64,000 nucleotides of DNA from Desulfuromonas versatilis (GTDB lineage: Bacteria; Desulfobacterota; Desulfuromonadia; Desulfuromonadales; NIT-T3): NCBI RefSeq assembly GCF_019704135.1, contig NZ_AP024355.1:1-64000 (forward strand), given 5' to 3'. A program made the translations under genes and the position numbers. The notes under the pieces are model-generated. The model did no database searches. It was not told where the DNA came from and worked only from the letters and a program-made list of their open reading frames with translations. Every line of letters begins with the position of its first letter. Position 1 is the stretch's first letter. This document shows, piece by piece, positions 13,093 to 22,414 of the stretch.

Positions 13093-13305
13093 ATGCTTAG
13101 GCGCTGCCTCATCGGTCTGATCGTTTTTTACCAGAAGTTCATCTCCCCCCTTAAGGCACCCTCCTGCCGATTCTACCCCTCCTGCTCCAGTTATGCCCGA
13201 GACGCTTTTGCCAAGTACGGTGTCGTGCGAGGCCTGCTATTGAGTCTGGGCAGAATCGGCAAGTGCCACCCCTTTCATCCTGGCGGGTTCGATCCCCTTC
13301 CCTGA
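13093..13305 (+). CDS. yidD: membrane protein insertion efficiency factor YidD
   Basis: About 70 aa. The conserved Cys-rich core [20 protein letters not shown] and the end [13 protein letters not shown] are typical. An amphipathic N-terminal helix likely attaches it to the inner membrane, where it aids YidC-dependent insertion. The ATG at 13093 is chosen over an upstream TTG at 13081. It lies between rnpA and yidC as usual. Confidence 0.93.
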   Translation: MLRRCLIGLIVFYQKFISPLKAPSCRFYPSCSSYARDAFAKYGVVRGLLLSLGRIGKCHPFHPGGFDPLP

Positions 13306-13340
13306 AATTTGGCCGCATTGCGGCTGGTTTGGAGCAATCG

Positions 13341-14939
13341 ATGGAAAACAAGAATACCGTTATAGCCCTGGTTCTCATGCTGGCCGTCTGGCTGGGATTC
13401 AGCTTTCTCTTTCCTTCGCAGGAACCCGCGCCGGAAACGGTAGGGCAACCCCAGGCCCAGACCAGCACCGCGGTCGATTTCGCACCATCTAAACAGGACC
13501 AGCTTGCTGTGCCCCCCGTCGCTATGCCTGAACCGGTCGGGGAGCGGGTGGAGGTGGTGGTTGAAAATGATCTGTTCCGGGCCGTGCTGAGTAACGCCGG
13601 GGGAGTGGTAACCCAATTCGAATTGAAGAACTTCAAGGAAACCACTGCTGCCGATTCTCCGAACATCCGGGTCCTGGACCTCCCTCCCGGCCAGGCCGGT
13701 TCCCTGCAAATGGGCGGCAGCGGAAATTTCTCCCTCGATCCTCGGCAGCTTTATGCCGTGGGGGATTCTCGGGGAGAAATCAAACTTTCCGGTGATGAGG
13801 AAGCTCGCGTGGTTTTTTCCACCACGACCGCCGGGGGCCTGGTGGTGGAAAAGATCTATACCTTTGCCGGCAACAGCTACGCTTTTGACCTTAAAGTCAG
13901 GGTAGCCAACCAGGGGAACGACTTCCTGCGCGGCAACCTGGAATTGACCCTGGTACATCCCTGGGACGAAGAGACTAAAGGCGACCGTTTCTCCTTCCAC
14001 GGCCCTTCCACTCTGGTGGGTGACAAGCTGGTTAAGGACGAGCCCGAAGATCTCGCTCAGGACGGTGCCAAAAGTTACGGGGAGGCGCGCTGGAGCGCCT
14101 TTGAGACCAAGTACTTCATGTCGGCATTGGTGCCGCTGGATGGCGCCGGCGAGCAACTGCGAGTGGCTCTTAAGCAGGGGGTTGTGGAAAATGGCTTTTC
14201 CACGCCCCAGGTCGATCTGAGGGCCGGCGAAGGGGCTGAATATAGCTACCTGGCTTATTTCGGGCCAAGGGACCTGGATATCCTCCAGGAAGTTGATCAT
14301 GAGCTTGCCCGGGCCATCGATTTCGGTTTTTTCACCGTGGTGGCAACACCGCTGCTTCACGCTCTTAAATTCTTTTACGGTTACATCGGCAATTATGGGA
14401 TTGCCATCATCCTCATTACGGTCATTCTCAAGTTGATTTTCTGGCCCCTGACCCAGAAAAGCTACACCTCGATGAAGGCCATGCAGAAACTGCAGCCTGA
14501 AATGGCCAAATTGCGGGAGAAATTCAAGAACGACAAGCAGAAGCTGAATATGGAGCTCATGCAGCTCTACAAGCAGAACCGGGTAAACCCCCTGGGGGGG
14601 TGTCTCCCCATGTTGATTCAGATCCCGGTTTTCTTCGCCCTGTACAAGGTGCTCATGGACACCATTGATCTGCGGCATGCGCCTTTTGCCCTGTGGCTTA
14701 CCGACCTATCCGCCAAGGATCCCTATTACATCACGCCGCTGATCATGGGGGCCACCATGTTCATTCAGCAGAAGATGACCCCGAGCACCATGGACCCGGC
14801 CCAGGCGAAGATGTTCATGCTGATGCCCGTGATCTTCACCTTTTTGTTCCTCAATTTTCCCTCCGGTCTGGTTATTTACTGGCTGGTCAATAACTTGTTG
14901 ACCATTCTCCAGCAATACCTGATCAAGCGGCAGGCCTGA
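13341..14939 (+). CDS. yidC: membrane protein insertase YidC
   Basis: 532 aa from the ATG at 13341 (GGAG eight bases upstream). An N-terminal membrane helix (residues 5-22) precedes a large periplasmic domain (about 40-330) as in Gram-negative YidC. The conserved insertase core follows: GNYGIAIILITVILKLIFWPL, MQKLQPEMAKLREKF and VNPLGGCLPMLIQIPVF. It inserts and folds inner-membrane proteins with or without SecYEG. The jag gene follows after seven bases. Confidence 0.98.
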   Translation: MENKNTVIALVLMLAVWLGFSFLFPSQEPAPETVGQPQAQTSTAVDFAPSKQDQLAVPPVAMPEPVGERVEVVVENDLFRAVLSNAGGVVTQFELKNFKETTAADSPNIRVLDLPPGQAGSLQMGGSGNFSLDPRQLYAVGDSRGEIKLSGDEEARVVFSTTTAGGLVVEKIYTFAGNSYAFDLKVRVANQGNDFLRGNLELTLVHPWDEETKGDRFSFHGPSTLVGDKLVKDEPEDLAQDGAKSYGEARWSAFETKYFMSALVPLDGAGEQLRVALKQGVVENGFSTPQVDLRAGEGAEYSYLAYFGPRDLDILQEVDHELARAIDFGFFTVVATPLLHALKFFYGYIGNYGIAIILITVILKLIFWPLTQKSYTSMKAMQKLQPEMAKLREKFKNDKQKLNMELMQLYKQNRVNPLGGCLPMLIQIPVFFALYKVLMDTIDLRHAPFALWLTDLSAKDPYYITPLIMGATMFIQQKMTPSTMDPAQAKMFMLMPVIFTFLFLNFPSGLVIYWLVNNLLTILQQYLIKRQA

Positions 14940-14946
14940 TAGAATC

Positions 14947-15576
14947 ATGCTCCGCGGTATTCTGGAAGTGGATATAACCGCCGCCACCCTCGAGGTGGCG
15001 GTGGAGCAGGCTCTTGGGGAATTGGGCTGCAGCAGAGCCGAAGTCGAAACAACTATCATCGAGGCCCCCGTAAGGGGGTTTTTCGGTTTATTCGGGAAGC
15101 GTCCCTGTCGGGTAAGGGTCAAACTCACCGATCCCGCCTTCGTGGCAAGGCGGATCGCCGAAGTACTGCTTGGCAAAGCCGGGATTGAAGGGACTGTTCA
15201 GGTATTTCCGGTTCGCCAGAGGATCGAGCTGCAGATCGACTGTGCCGAGCCCGCCCTGCTCATCGGCAGACACGGACAGACCCTTGAGGCACTTCAATGC
15301 CTTGTTCAGACTTTGGTCAATCGGTGGGGGGGCAGCCCCATGCCGCTCACTGTCGATGTCAATCGATACCGGGCGCGGCGGCGGGCCTCTCTCGAACGAC
15401 TTGCCCGGCGCCTAGCCACCCGGGCGCGGATCTCCGGGGAACCTGCTCCCCTACCCGCCCTTTCCCTTCCGGAGCAGAGCCTGGTTCATCAGGTGGTCAG
15501 TCAGGAGCGTGGGGTTGCTGCGCGCTCCGTCGGCAACGGCCCTCAGCGGCGTCTGGTCGTATTGCCCCAGAGCTAA
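14947..15576 (+). CDS. jag: RNA-binding protein Jag (KhpB)
   Basis: 209 aa. Jag_N domain (residues 1-55, with the conserved VRGFFGLFGKRP), KH domain centred on LLIGRHGQTLEALQCLV (about 100-120), and an R3H domain near the C-terminus (VNRYRARRRASLERLARRLA then a degenerate R3H-like end). It is a single-stranded nucleic-acid-binding protein found next to yidC in most bacteria. Its TAA stop overlaps the mnmE start (TAATG), suggesting coupled translation. Confidence 0.92.
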   Translation: MLRGILEVDITAATLEVAVEQALGELGCSRAEVETTIIEAPVRGFFGLFGKRPCRVRVKLTDPAFVARRIAEVLLGKAGIEGTVQVFPVRQRIELQIDCAEPALLIGRHGQTLEALQCLVQTLVNRWGGSPMPLTVDVNRYRARRRASLERLARRLATRARISGEPAPLPALSLPEQSLVHQVVSQERGVAARSVGNGPQRRLVVLPQS

Positions 15577-16949
15577 TGGCTATGGAACCATCAGATACCA
15601 TCATTGCTCCAGCTACCCCCATTGGTGAGGGAGGGGTAGGGATTTTGCGGATATCCGGTCCTCGTGCGGAAGAGGTGCTGAAGGATATATTCGTTCCCTG
15701 CCGTCCCCTTAACCGCTTTGTATCCCACCGGCTCTACTACGGCAAAATAGTTACCAGCCAAGGGCAGACTCTGGATGAGGTACTGGTGGCCTTCATGAAG
15801 GGGCCCAGGTCCTATACCCGGGAGGACGTCGCCGAAATTCACTGTCACGGCGGTAGTGTTGTGTTGCGGCAGGTTCTTGATCTGGTTTTGGAGCGAGGCC
15901 CAAGATTGGCCAAACCGGGAGAGTTTACCCTGAGAGCCTTTCTTAATGGACGGCTTGATCTGGCCCAGGCCGAGGCAGTCATCGAACTGATCCGCTCCCG
16001 CTCCGATTCAGCCGCCTCTTTGGCCCTGCGGCAAATGGAAGGGACTCTTTCGCGGTTTGTTCATGGCCTCAGCGAGCGCATTGCAGATTCCCTGGCCCTG
16101 GTCGAGGCCTATGTTGATTTTCCCGAGGAGGATATCGAGCTTCCGGTAGTTGACCAGTTGCTTGCGGATATGGGGGGTGTGGTCCAGGAGGTTGAACGTC
16201 TGCTGGATACCTTCGACTCGGGGCGGGTCCTGCGCGAAGGGCTTTCTGTGCTGATTCTTGGGAGGCCCAACGTTGGCAAAAGCTCCCTGCTGAACGCCCT
16301 GCTTGGCGAAGCCAGGGCAATCGTTACCGAGATTCCCGGCACTACTCGCGATACCATCGAAGAGCAATTGGTGCTCGGGGGGGTTCCTTTGCGGCTCGTC
16401 GATACCGCCGGGGTCAGGGATACCTCCGACCCTGTGGAAAGCGAAGGGGTGCGTCGGGCGCGGGCCAAGGCGGGCACCGCCGACCTGGTGCTGCTGGTGA
16501 TCGACGGCAGTGTCGCTCCAAACGAAGAGGATCTGCTGGCCTACCGGGCCTGCAGCGGAAGGCCCACGATCTTGGTCGTCAACAAGGCAGATCTCGGCCA
16601 GGTGGAACTGGCGAAACCTTTTTGCGACCTGACCAGGGTTGGGGTCTCCGCCCAGCAATCGAGCGGAATCCAAGCACTTCAGCAAGCCATTGTCGAAAAA
16701 GCCGGTTTTGGGAGCCGGACTGAGACCAGGGAATCCGTGGTAATTTCCGATCGGCGGCATCGTGAGGCCCTGCTAGCGTGTCGGCGGTGCCTCGCTCAAT
16801 TTATCGAGCAGGGGCAAGGCGGAGCTTCCCCGGAATTTCTTTCCCTGGAGTTGCAGGAGGCTTTGGCCGCCTTGGGGCAGATCACCGGGGAAACCACCCC
16901 GGATGATATCCTCGAACGTATATTTGAGCGGTTCTGTATCGGCAAATAG
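15576..16949 (+). CDS. mnmE: tRNA uridine-5-carboxymethylaminomethyl GTPase MnmE
   Basis: 457 aa from the ATG that overlaps the jag stop. The N-terminal tetrahydrofolate-binding domain begins DTIIAPATPIGEGGVGILRISG. The inserted G domain has GRPNVGKSSLLNALLG, DTAGVRDT and NKAD. The C-terminal CIGK motif, needed for modification, is present at the very end. With MnmG it modifies U34 of certain tRNAs (cmnm5U). mnmG follows after a 74-base gap that contains parS. Confidence 0.98.
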   Translation: MAMEPSDTIIAPATPIGEGGVGILRISGPRAEEVLKDIFVPCRPLNRFVSHRLYYGKIVTSQGQTLDEVLVAFMKGPRSYTREDVAEIHCHGGSVVLRQVLDLVLERGPRLAKPGEFTLRAFLNGRLDLAQAEAVIELIRSRSDSAASLALRQMEGTLSRFVHGLSERIADSLALVEAYVDFPEEDIELPVVDQLLADMGGVVQEVERLLDTFDSGRVLREGLSVLILGRPNVGKSSLLNALLGEARAIVTEIPGTTRDTIEEQLVLGGVPLRLVDTAGVRDTSDPVESEGVRRARAKAGTADLVLLVIDGSVAPNEEDLLAYRACSGRPTILVVNKADLGQVELAKPFCDLTRVGVSAQQSSGIQALQQAIVEKAGFGSRTETRESVVISDRRHREALLACRRCLAQFIEQGQGGASPEFLSLELQEALAALGQITGETTPDDILERIFERFCIGK

Positions 16950-16955
16950 AATCCA

Positions 16956-16971
16956 TGTTTCACGTGAAACA
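16956..16971. promoter_or_regulatory. parS: parS centromere site
   Basis: TGTTTCACGTGAAACA is a perfect 16-bp palindrome identical to the well-known bacterial chromosomal parS sequence. It lies in the mnmE-mnmG gap, 3.5 kb from parB and 4.4 kb from the oriC candidate, so the ParB encoded here should load at this site. Confidence 0.95.
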
Positions 16972-17023
16972 TCCCGATCAACAGTTTGAAAATAATAGGT
17001 TTTTTTGACTGAAAGCGAAAAAG

Positions 17024-18883
17024 ATGGCGGATTACGGCAAGGCATATCAGGTTATCGTGGTCGGCGCCGGGCATGCCGGGTGTGAGGCGGCCCTGGCTGC
17101 GGCGCGCTTGGGATGCAGGACTTTGCTGCTGAACCTGAGCCTGGACGCGGTGGCTCAGATGTCCTGCAATCCGGCCATCGGGGGCCTGGCTAAGGGTCAT
17201 CTGGTTAAGGAGATCGATGCCCTTGGTGGCGAGATGGCGCTCAATATCGATGCGACGGGGATCCAGTTCCGTATTCTGAATACCAAGAAAGGACCAGCGG
17301 TTCGAGCATCCCGGGCACAGGCTGATCGTCAGCGCTACGCTGCGCGAATGAAGCGGGTGGTGGAAGAACAGGGGAATCTGGATCTTAAGCAGGGGGCTGT
17401 GTCCGCCCTGTTGCTCGAAGGACACCGGGTCGCCGGAGTGAAGACCCGGGAGGGACTCTGCTTTCGCGGGGAGGCGGTGGTCTTGACCACCGGTACCTTC
17501 ATGCGGGGTCTGATCCATGTCGGCCTGAACAATTATCCCGGAGGCCGGGCAGGCGAGCCCCCCTCCGAAGGGTTGTCGGACCATCTGCGATCCATGGGGT
17601 TGCGGGTGGGGCGGCTCAAGACCGGAACCCCTGCGCGGTTGGATCGGCGCTCGATCGATTTCGGCAGGTTGACACCCCAGTATGGTGACGATCCTCCCCG
17701 CCCTTTCTCTTTTTTGTCGACCTCGATCAGGGGACCCCAGGTTCCTTGCCATATAACCTATACAACGGCGGCTACTCACGAGGTCATTCGCTCGGGCCTG
17801 GACCGTTCTCCCCTCTACAGCGGTGTCATCGAGGGGGTCGGGCCCCGCTACTGCCCCTCCATTGAAGACAAGGTGGTGCGCTTCCCCGATAAGGAGCAGC
17901 ATCAGTTGTTTCTCGAGCCCGAAGGGCTGGGGAGCGCCGAGGTCTACCCCAACGGGGTCTCCACCTCGCTCCCCCCGGATGTGCAACTGGCCTTTCTCAG
18001 GACCATCCCCGGCCTGGAGCAGGTGGAAATCATGCGGCCCGGCTACGCGATCGAATATGATTTCGTCGATCCGATCCAGCTGGAACCCTCCCTGCAGACC
18101 AAGGCGGTCGCCGGGTTGTTCCATGCGGGGCAGATCAACGGGACCTCGGGTTACGAGGAGGCCGCCGCCCAGGGACTGGTGGCAGGTATCAATGCGGCCC
18201 GCCAGGTCCAGGGAACCGCGCCGCTGGTTCTCGGGCGTGACCAGGGCTACATCGGGGTGCTGATCGATGATCTGGTCAACCTGGGTGCCGTGGAGCCCTA
18301 CCGCATGTTTACCTCCAGGGCGGAGTACCGCCTGCTGCTGCGTGAGGATAACGCCGACCAGCGCCTGACCCCCATCGGCAGAGATCTGGGCCTGGTCGAC
18401 GATCAGCGCTGGAAGGCCTTCGTGGAGAAGGCCGAGCAGATCGAACGAGGCCGGGCGCGCCTGGAGCAGGTGCGGGTCGCGCCGGGGGCTCGGGAAACCT
18501 TGACGGCACTGGGGATCGAGGAGCTGAAAAACGGTGCGTCTCTGGCGGATCTGTTGCGCCGGCCGGATATCCATCTGCAGGATCTGCTCGGCCTCGACGG
18601 AGAGTTGGCGGAGCTCGACCCCCTGGCCCTGGAGCAATTGGAGATCTCCACCAAATACCAGGGCTACATCCAGCGCCAGCAGGACCAGGTGGAGCGGTTT
18701 CGCCGGGCGGAGAACATCGCCATCCCCTCCGGTTTCGACTATGCCGGAGTGTCGGGACTTTCGGCTGAAGTGCGGGAGAAACTCGCCCGGGTGCGTCCCC
18801 TGACCCTCGGCCAGGCCTCGCGGATTCCCGGGGTCACGCCGGCGGCAATCGCCATTCTCTCGGTTTTACTGCGCAGGACTTAG
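17024..18883 (+). CDS. mnmG: tRNA uridine-5-carboxymethylaminomethyl modification enzyme MnmG
   Basis: 619 aa. The FAD-binding motif [17 protein letters not shown] is at residues 14-30. [23 protein letters not shown], which includes the catalytic Cys region, and [17 protein letters not shown] are canonical. It works with MnmE on wobble uridines of tRNA using FAD and methylenetetrahydrofolate. rsmG starts one base after its stop codon, so the two are co-transcribed. Confidence 0.98.
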   Translation: MADYGKAYQVIVVGAGHAGCEAALAAARLGCRTLLLNLSLDAVAQMSCNPAIGGLAKGHLVKEIDALGGEMALNIDATGIQFRILNTKKGPAVRASRAQADRQRYAARMKRVVEEQGNLDLKQGAVSALLLEGHRVAGVKTREGLCFRGEAVVLTTGTFMRGLIHVGLNNYPGGRAGEPPSEGLSDHLRSMGLRVGRLKTGTPARLDRRSIDFGRLTPQYGDDPPRPFSFLSTSIRGPQVPCHITYTTAATHEVIRSGLDRSPLYSGVIEGVGPRYCPSIEDKVVRFPDKEQHQLFLEPEGLGSAEVYPNGVSTSLPPDVQLAFLRTIPGLEQVEIMRPGYAIEYDFVDPIQLEPSLQTKAVAGLFHAGQINGTSGYEEAAAQGLVAGINAARQVQGTAPLVLGRDQGYIGVLIDDLVNLGAVEPYRMFTSRAEYRLLLREDNADQRLTPIGRDLGLVDDQRWKAFVEKAEQIERGRARLEQVRVAPGARETLTALGIEELKNGASLADLLRRPDIHLQDLLGLDGELAELDPLALEQLEISTKYQGYIQRQQDQVERFRRAENIAIPSGFDYAGVSGLSAEVREKLARVRPLTLGQASRIPGVTPAAIAILSVLLRRT

Positions 18884-18884
18884 G

Positions 18885-19538
18885 ATGACGCGAACAGAAC
18901 TTCTAGCCGGCCAGTTGACAGCTTTGGGCCTGGAGGTGGAGCCGCAGGCCCAGGAGCGGTTGCTGCAATTTCTCGACGAGCTGCTGCGCTGGAACCGGCG
19001 CATCAACCTGACGGCAATCACCGATCCCGAGGAGGGAATCGAAAAGCATCTGGTCGATTCGCTGACTCTGCTGCCGCTTTTGCAGGAGCGGGAGCGTCTG
19101 CTTGACCTTGGCTCGGGAGGAGGCTTTCCAGGAATTCCCTGTCTGCTGGCCCGGCCAGGATTGCAGGTCACCACCGTGGATGCGGTGCAGAAAAAAATCC
19201 ACTTTCAGCGCCATGTGGCTCGACTGCTCGGAACCAGGGGGCTGCAACCCTTGCACTGTCGCGCGGAGGACCTCCCCAGGGTTTTGGGCGAAGACGGTCG
19301 GTTTGACCTGGTGGTGTCCCGGGCCTTCACCTCTTTGGGGGGATTTTTGGCCCTGGGGCTTCCCTGTCTGGCTCAGGGGGGGCGCCTGGTGGCCATGAAG
19401 GGGGCCGAGGGGCGCCAGGAGCTGGACCATGCGCAGCCCGAGATCGCCTCCCTGGGGCTGGTCTGCAGCGAACTGCGCGAGTTGGAGTTGCCGCTCTCGA
19501 GGGCCAGGCGCACCCTGCTGGTGTTCGAGCGGGCCTGA
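18885..19538 (+). CDS. rsmG: 16S rRNA (guanine-527-N7)-methyltransferase RsmG
   Basis: 217 aa. The SAM-binding signature LLDLGSGGGFPGIPCLLARP is clear, and the N-terminal LLRWNRRINLTAITDPEEGIEKHLVDSL-type region is typical. It methylates G527 of 16S rRNA. The order mnmG-rsmG-parA-parB is the classical post-origin arrangement. Confidence 0.97.
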   Translation: MTRTELLAGQLTALGLEVEPQAQERLLQFLDELLRWNRRINLTAITDPEEGIEKHLVDSLTLLPLLQERERLLDLGSGGGFPGIPCLLARPGLQVTTVDAVQKKIHFQRHVARLLGTRGLQPLHCRAEDLPRVLGEDGRFDLVVSRAFTSLGGFLALGLPCLAQGGRLVAMKGAEGRQELDHAQPEIASLGLVCSELRELELPLSRARRTLLVFERA

Positions 19539-19707
19539 GCAGAAGGTTTCGGCGGCCGGGCCAGCTCCGCCAGACCCTATATCTTGAGTCTGTTTCCTGG
19601 TCTGCTACCAGATATGTGGTCTTTATGGGGAATTCCCTTTTTTCTTTGAAGAATAAAGGTGTTATGGTACTCTTTCCGACCGGTCCAGGTTGTGAGGAGG
19701 GAAGCCG

Positions 19708-20472
19708 ATGGCTCTGACCATTGCCATAGCCAATCAAAAGGGCGGAGTTGGAAAAACCACCACCGCGGTCAATCTGGCGGCCTCGCTGGCCGCTGCCGAA
19801 AAGCGCACATTGCTGGTGGACATGGACCCCCAGGCCAATGCCTGCAGCGGCGTCGGGCTCGACAAGGCCTCCCAGGAGGCCACCGTCTATCATGCCCTGC
19901 TCGGCCAGGTTTCGGCACGCGACATCCGGATCCGCTCCAACCTGGATCATCTCGATATCCTTCCAGCCAATACCGACCTGATCGGCGCCGAAATCGAACT
20001 GGTCACCGCCTTTGCCCGCGAGGTCAAACTGCAGGGGGTGCTTCAGGATATAGCCGAGGATTACGACTACATCATCATCGACTGTCCCCCTTCCCTCGGC
20101 CTGTTGACCGTCAATGCCCTGACGGCGGCCGACACCGTATTGATCCCATTGCAATGTGAATTCTACGCGATGGAGGGGCTCAGCCAGCTGATGAAGACCA
20201 TCCGGCTGATCCAGAAGGAACTCAACCCGCGCCTGAGCGTGAAGGGGATCCTGCTGACCATGTTCGATGTCCGCAACAACCTCTCCCATCAGGTCAGCGA
20301 AGAGATCCGCAATCATTTCGGGGGGCAGGTGTTCCGCACGGTCATCCCACGCAATGTTCGGCTCTCCGAGGCTCCGAGTCATGGGCTGCCGGTCCTTCTC
20401 TACGACATAGCCTCCCGGGGGGCTACCGCCTACCTGGAGTTGGCCAAGGAAATCATCGACTCAGGAAACTAG
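19708..20472 (+). CDS. parA: chromosome partitioning ATPase ParA (Soj)
   Basis: 254 aa. The deviant Walker A motif KGGVGKTT (residues 11-18), Walker A' LLVDMDPQANA and DYIIIDCPPSLG mark a chromosomal ParA without an N-terminal HTH. It uses nucleoid-bound ATP-dependent gradients to move ParB-parS complexes. GAGGGAAGCC precedes the ATG. parB follows two bases after the stop. Confidence 0.97.
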   Translation: MALTIAIANQKGGVGKTTTAVNLAASLAAAEKRTLLVDMDPQANACSGVGLDKASQEATVYHALLGQVSARDIRIRSNLDHLDILPANTDLIGAEIELVTAFAREVKLQGVLQDIAEDYDYIIIDCPPSLGLLTVNALTAADTVLIPLQCEFYAMEGLSQLMKTIRLIQKELNPRLSVKGILLTMFDVRNNLSHQVSEEIRNHFGGQVFRTVIPRNVRLSEAPSHGLPVLLYDIASRGATAYLELAKEIIDSGN

Positions 20473-20474
20473 CC

Positions 20475-21326
20475 ATGGCAAAAAGACCCGCGCTCGGCAA
20501 GGGCATTGGTGCTTTGCTGAACTCCGCGACCCAGGAAGGGGGACGCAAGTATTTCCTCTGCCCCATCGAGGAACTGCGACCCCACCACAATCAGCCCCGC
20601 AAAACCTTCAATGACGAGAAAATGGCCGAACTGGTCGCCTCGGTCAAGGAAAAGGGGATCATCCAGCCGCTGGTGGTGCGTCAGACCGCCAGCCACTACC
20701 AGATCATCGCCGGGGAACGCCGCTGGCGGGCCGCTCAGAAGGCGGGGCTGCGCGAAGTCCCCGTGGTGATCCAGGATGTTTCCGAAGACTGGGCCCTGGA
20801 GATGGCCCTGATCGAGAACATCCAGCGGGAAGACCTCAACCCCATCGAGGAGGCCGAAGCCTACCGCAATCTCATGGACGGGTTCGATTTCTCCCAGGAG
20901 GAAGTGGCCCGACGGGTCGGCAAGGACCGTTCCACCGTTTCCAATACCTTGCGTCTGTTGCGCCTGCCCCAGCAGGTGCGCGAGGAGGTGCTGGTGGGCC
21001 GCATCTCCATGGGCCATGCCCGGGCCCTGCTCTCCCTGGAGGTCGACGAGGACATCCTGGAGGCCAGCCAGCGGGTGGTGGAAAAACAGCTCTCGGTCCG
21101 TGAAACCGAGGCCCTGGTAAAGAAAATAAAGAGCTTCGGGGCACCGAAAAAATCCCCGGCCAAAAAGGAACTTGATCCCGAACTGGTGCATCTGGCCGGC
21201 GAAATGAAGCGGGCCCTCGGCACCCAGGTGAAAATCGTCCCCAAGGCCAAGGGGGGCAAGATCGAAATTTCCTTTTACTCCGCACAGGACCTGGACCGCT
21301 TGCTCGAGGTTCTGGGGATCTCCTGA
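20475..21326 (+). CDS. parB: chromosome partitioning protein ParB (Spo0J)
   Basis: 283 aa. The CTP-binding N-terminal domain carries GERRWRAAQKAGL and ENIQREDLNPIEEAEAYR. The helix-turn-helix follows (SQEEVARRVGKDRSTVSNTLRLLRLP), then a C-terminal dimerisation domain. The starter MAKRPALGKGIGALL is typical of chromosomal ParB. Its likely target is the parS site at 16956-16971. Confidence 0.97.
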   Translation: MAKRPALGKGIGALLNSATQEGGRKYFLCPIEELRPHHNQPRKTFNDEKMAELVASVKEKGIIQPLVVRQTASHYQIIAGERRWRAAQKAGLREVPVVIQDVSEDWALEMALIENIQREDLNPIEEAEAYRNLMDGFDFSQEEVARRVGKDRSTVSNTLRLLRLPQQVREEVLVGRISMGHARALLSLEVDEDILEASQRVVEKQLSVRETEALVKKIKSFGAPKKSPAKKELDPELVHLAGEMKRALGTQVKIVPKAKGGKIEISFYSAQDLDRLLEVLGIS

Positions 21327-21354
21327 GACAGGGCAGAGAAGGACCATCCAAACC

Positions 21355-21762
21355 ATGTTCGCCAGGAAGGAAAAAGACGTCATGAGAAAAGAGACGCCCC
21401 TTGAGAAAAGTGAAATCAAGGCTTTTCTCGGCCCCGGCAGCCAGTTCGAAGGGAAGTTGATCTTTGACGAAATCGTGCGCATCGATGGCAATTTCCGCGG
21501 AGAGGTTACCTCCCGCGATACCCTGATCGTGGGTCAGACCGCCGATGTGCAGGCCGAGGTCAACGTCGGAACGCTGATTCTCAGCGGACGGTTCAAGGGC
21601 AACGTCAAGGCGACGGCCAAGGTTGAACTGCGCTCGCCGGCCCAGGTGGACGGCAGCATAGACACCCCGGTGCTGGTGGTGGAAGAAGGGGTGATCCTGA
21701 ACAGCAACCTGACCATGAAAAAGGAAAAGGCCCCCGAGGAAAAAGCCCCCGCCAAGAAGTAA
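21355..21762 (+). CDS. bactofilin family cytoskeletal protein
   Basis: 135 aa. A short N-terminal tail leads into a right-handed beta-helix of the bactofilin (DUF583) type: FLGPGSQFEGKLIFDEIVRI, then repeating hydrophobic-glycine rungs to about residue 115, and a charged Lys/Glu/Ala tail. Bactofilins polymerise without nucleotides, and in some bacteria they scaffold ParABS. Location immediately after parB (28-base gap) fits such a role here, but that is inference. Confidence 0.9.
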   Translation: MFARKEKDVMRKETPLEKSEIKAFLGPGSQFEGKLIFDEIVRIDGNFRGEVTSRDTLIVGQTADVQAEVNVGTLILSGRFKGNVKATAKVELRSPAQVDGSIDTPVLVVEEGVILNSNLTMKKEKAPEEKAPAKK

Positions 21763-21829
21763 CCGCTCCCCTGATGCGTGGCGGAGTGGTGATTAATCGC
21801 CAGAAAAGTTGGAAATTAGCAGAACCTCC

Positions 21830-21856
21830 TTGACAGACGCCGGGCGGGTATGATAG
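21830..21856 (+). promoter_or_regulatory. possible promoter of the ATP synthase operon
   Basis: A perfect TTGACA (21830-21835) is followed by TATGAT (21849) or TGATAG (21851), but spacing is short (13-15 bases), so this is a tentative promoter. It lies 56 bases upstream of the TGTATAC palindrome. Confidence 0.25.
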
Positions 21857-21911
21857 CAATCTCCTGTTTTATCCCACCCCCCCTCAAAACCGATTTAATC
21901 TTAGTCAGTTT

Positions 21912-21926
21912 TGTATACAGTATACC
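21912..21926. promoter_or_regulatory. TGTATAC palindromic operator upstream of atp operon
   Basis: TGTATACAGTATACC is an inverted repeat (TGTATAC-A-GTATACc). Fourteen of 15 bases match the perfect palindrome in the promoter of the GntR gene at 31425. It lies 40 bases before atpF'. The match suggests a shared regulator. Confidence 0.5.
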
Positions 21927-21965
21927 GAAGGCGGGCTCTTCCCGCCGCAGTGACGAGGTGTTGCA

Positions 21966-22391
21966 GTGATTGAAATCAATTGGACTATTCTGCTGCAGAT
22001 TGCCAATTTCCTGGTGCTCATGGCCGTCTTGAACATGCTCCTCTATCGGCCCTTGCGCGAGGTGCTCAACCGGCGCAAGCAGGCGGTCGAGGGCGGCCAC
22101 CAATCGGCCCGGGATCTCGAGGGGCAGATCAAGGAAAAAATGGCGCGTTACGAGCAGCAACTGCAGGAAGCCAAGGCCAAGGGAGCCGCCGAGAAGGCGA
22201 CCCTGCGCCAGGCGGCCGCCAGCGAGGAAGCCGAGTTGGTGGGGAAAGCTCAGGGCCAGGCTGCCGAAAAGCTCGAGAAGATCAAGCAGCAGGTAGCCGG
22301 CGAGGCCGAACAGGCCCGCACCACCCTGAAGATCGAGGCCCGTTCCCTGGCTTCGGACATCGCCTGCAAGATTCTCGGGAGGGCCCTGTGA
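21966..22391 (+). CDS. atpF': F1Fo ATP synthase subunit b'
   Basis: 141 aa. One N-terminal membrane helix (INWTILLQIANFLVLMAVLNMLLYRPL) is followed by a long charged coiled coil, the architecture of a peripheral-stalk b subunit. A second, different b gene follows, so this is the b' type (called atpX in some genomes). The pair would form a heterodimeric stalk linking Fo to F1. It is the first gene of atpF'FHAGDC. Confidence 0.9.
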   Translation: MIEINWTILLQIANFLVLMAVLNMLLYRPLREVLNRRKQAVEGGHQSARDLEGQIKEKMARYEQQLQEAKAKGAAEKATLRQAAASEEAELVGKAQGQAAEKLEKIKQQVAGEAEQARTTLKIEARSLASDIACKILGRAL

Positions 22392-22414
22392 AAAACCTGC
22401 TCAAGGAATCCGTC

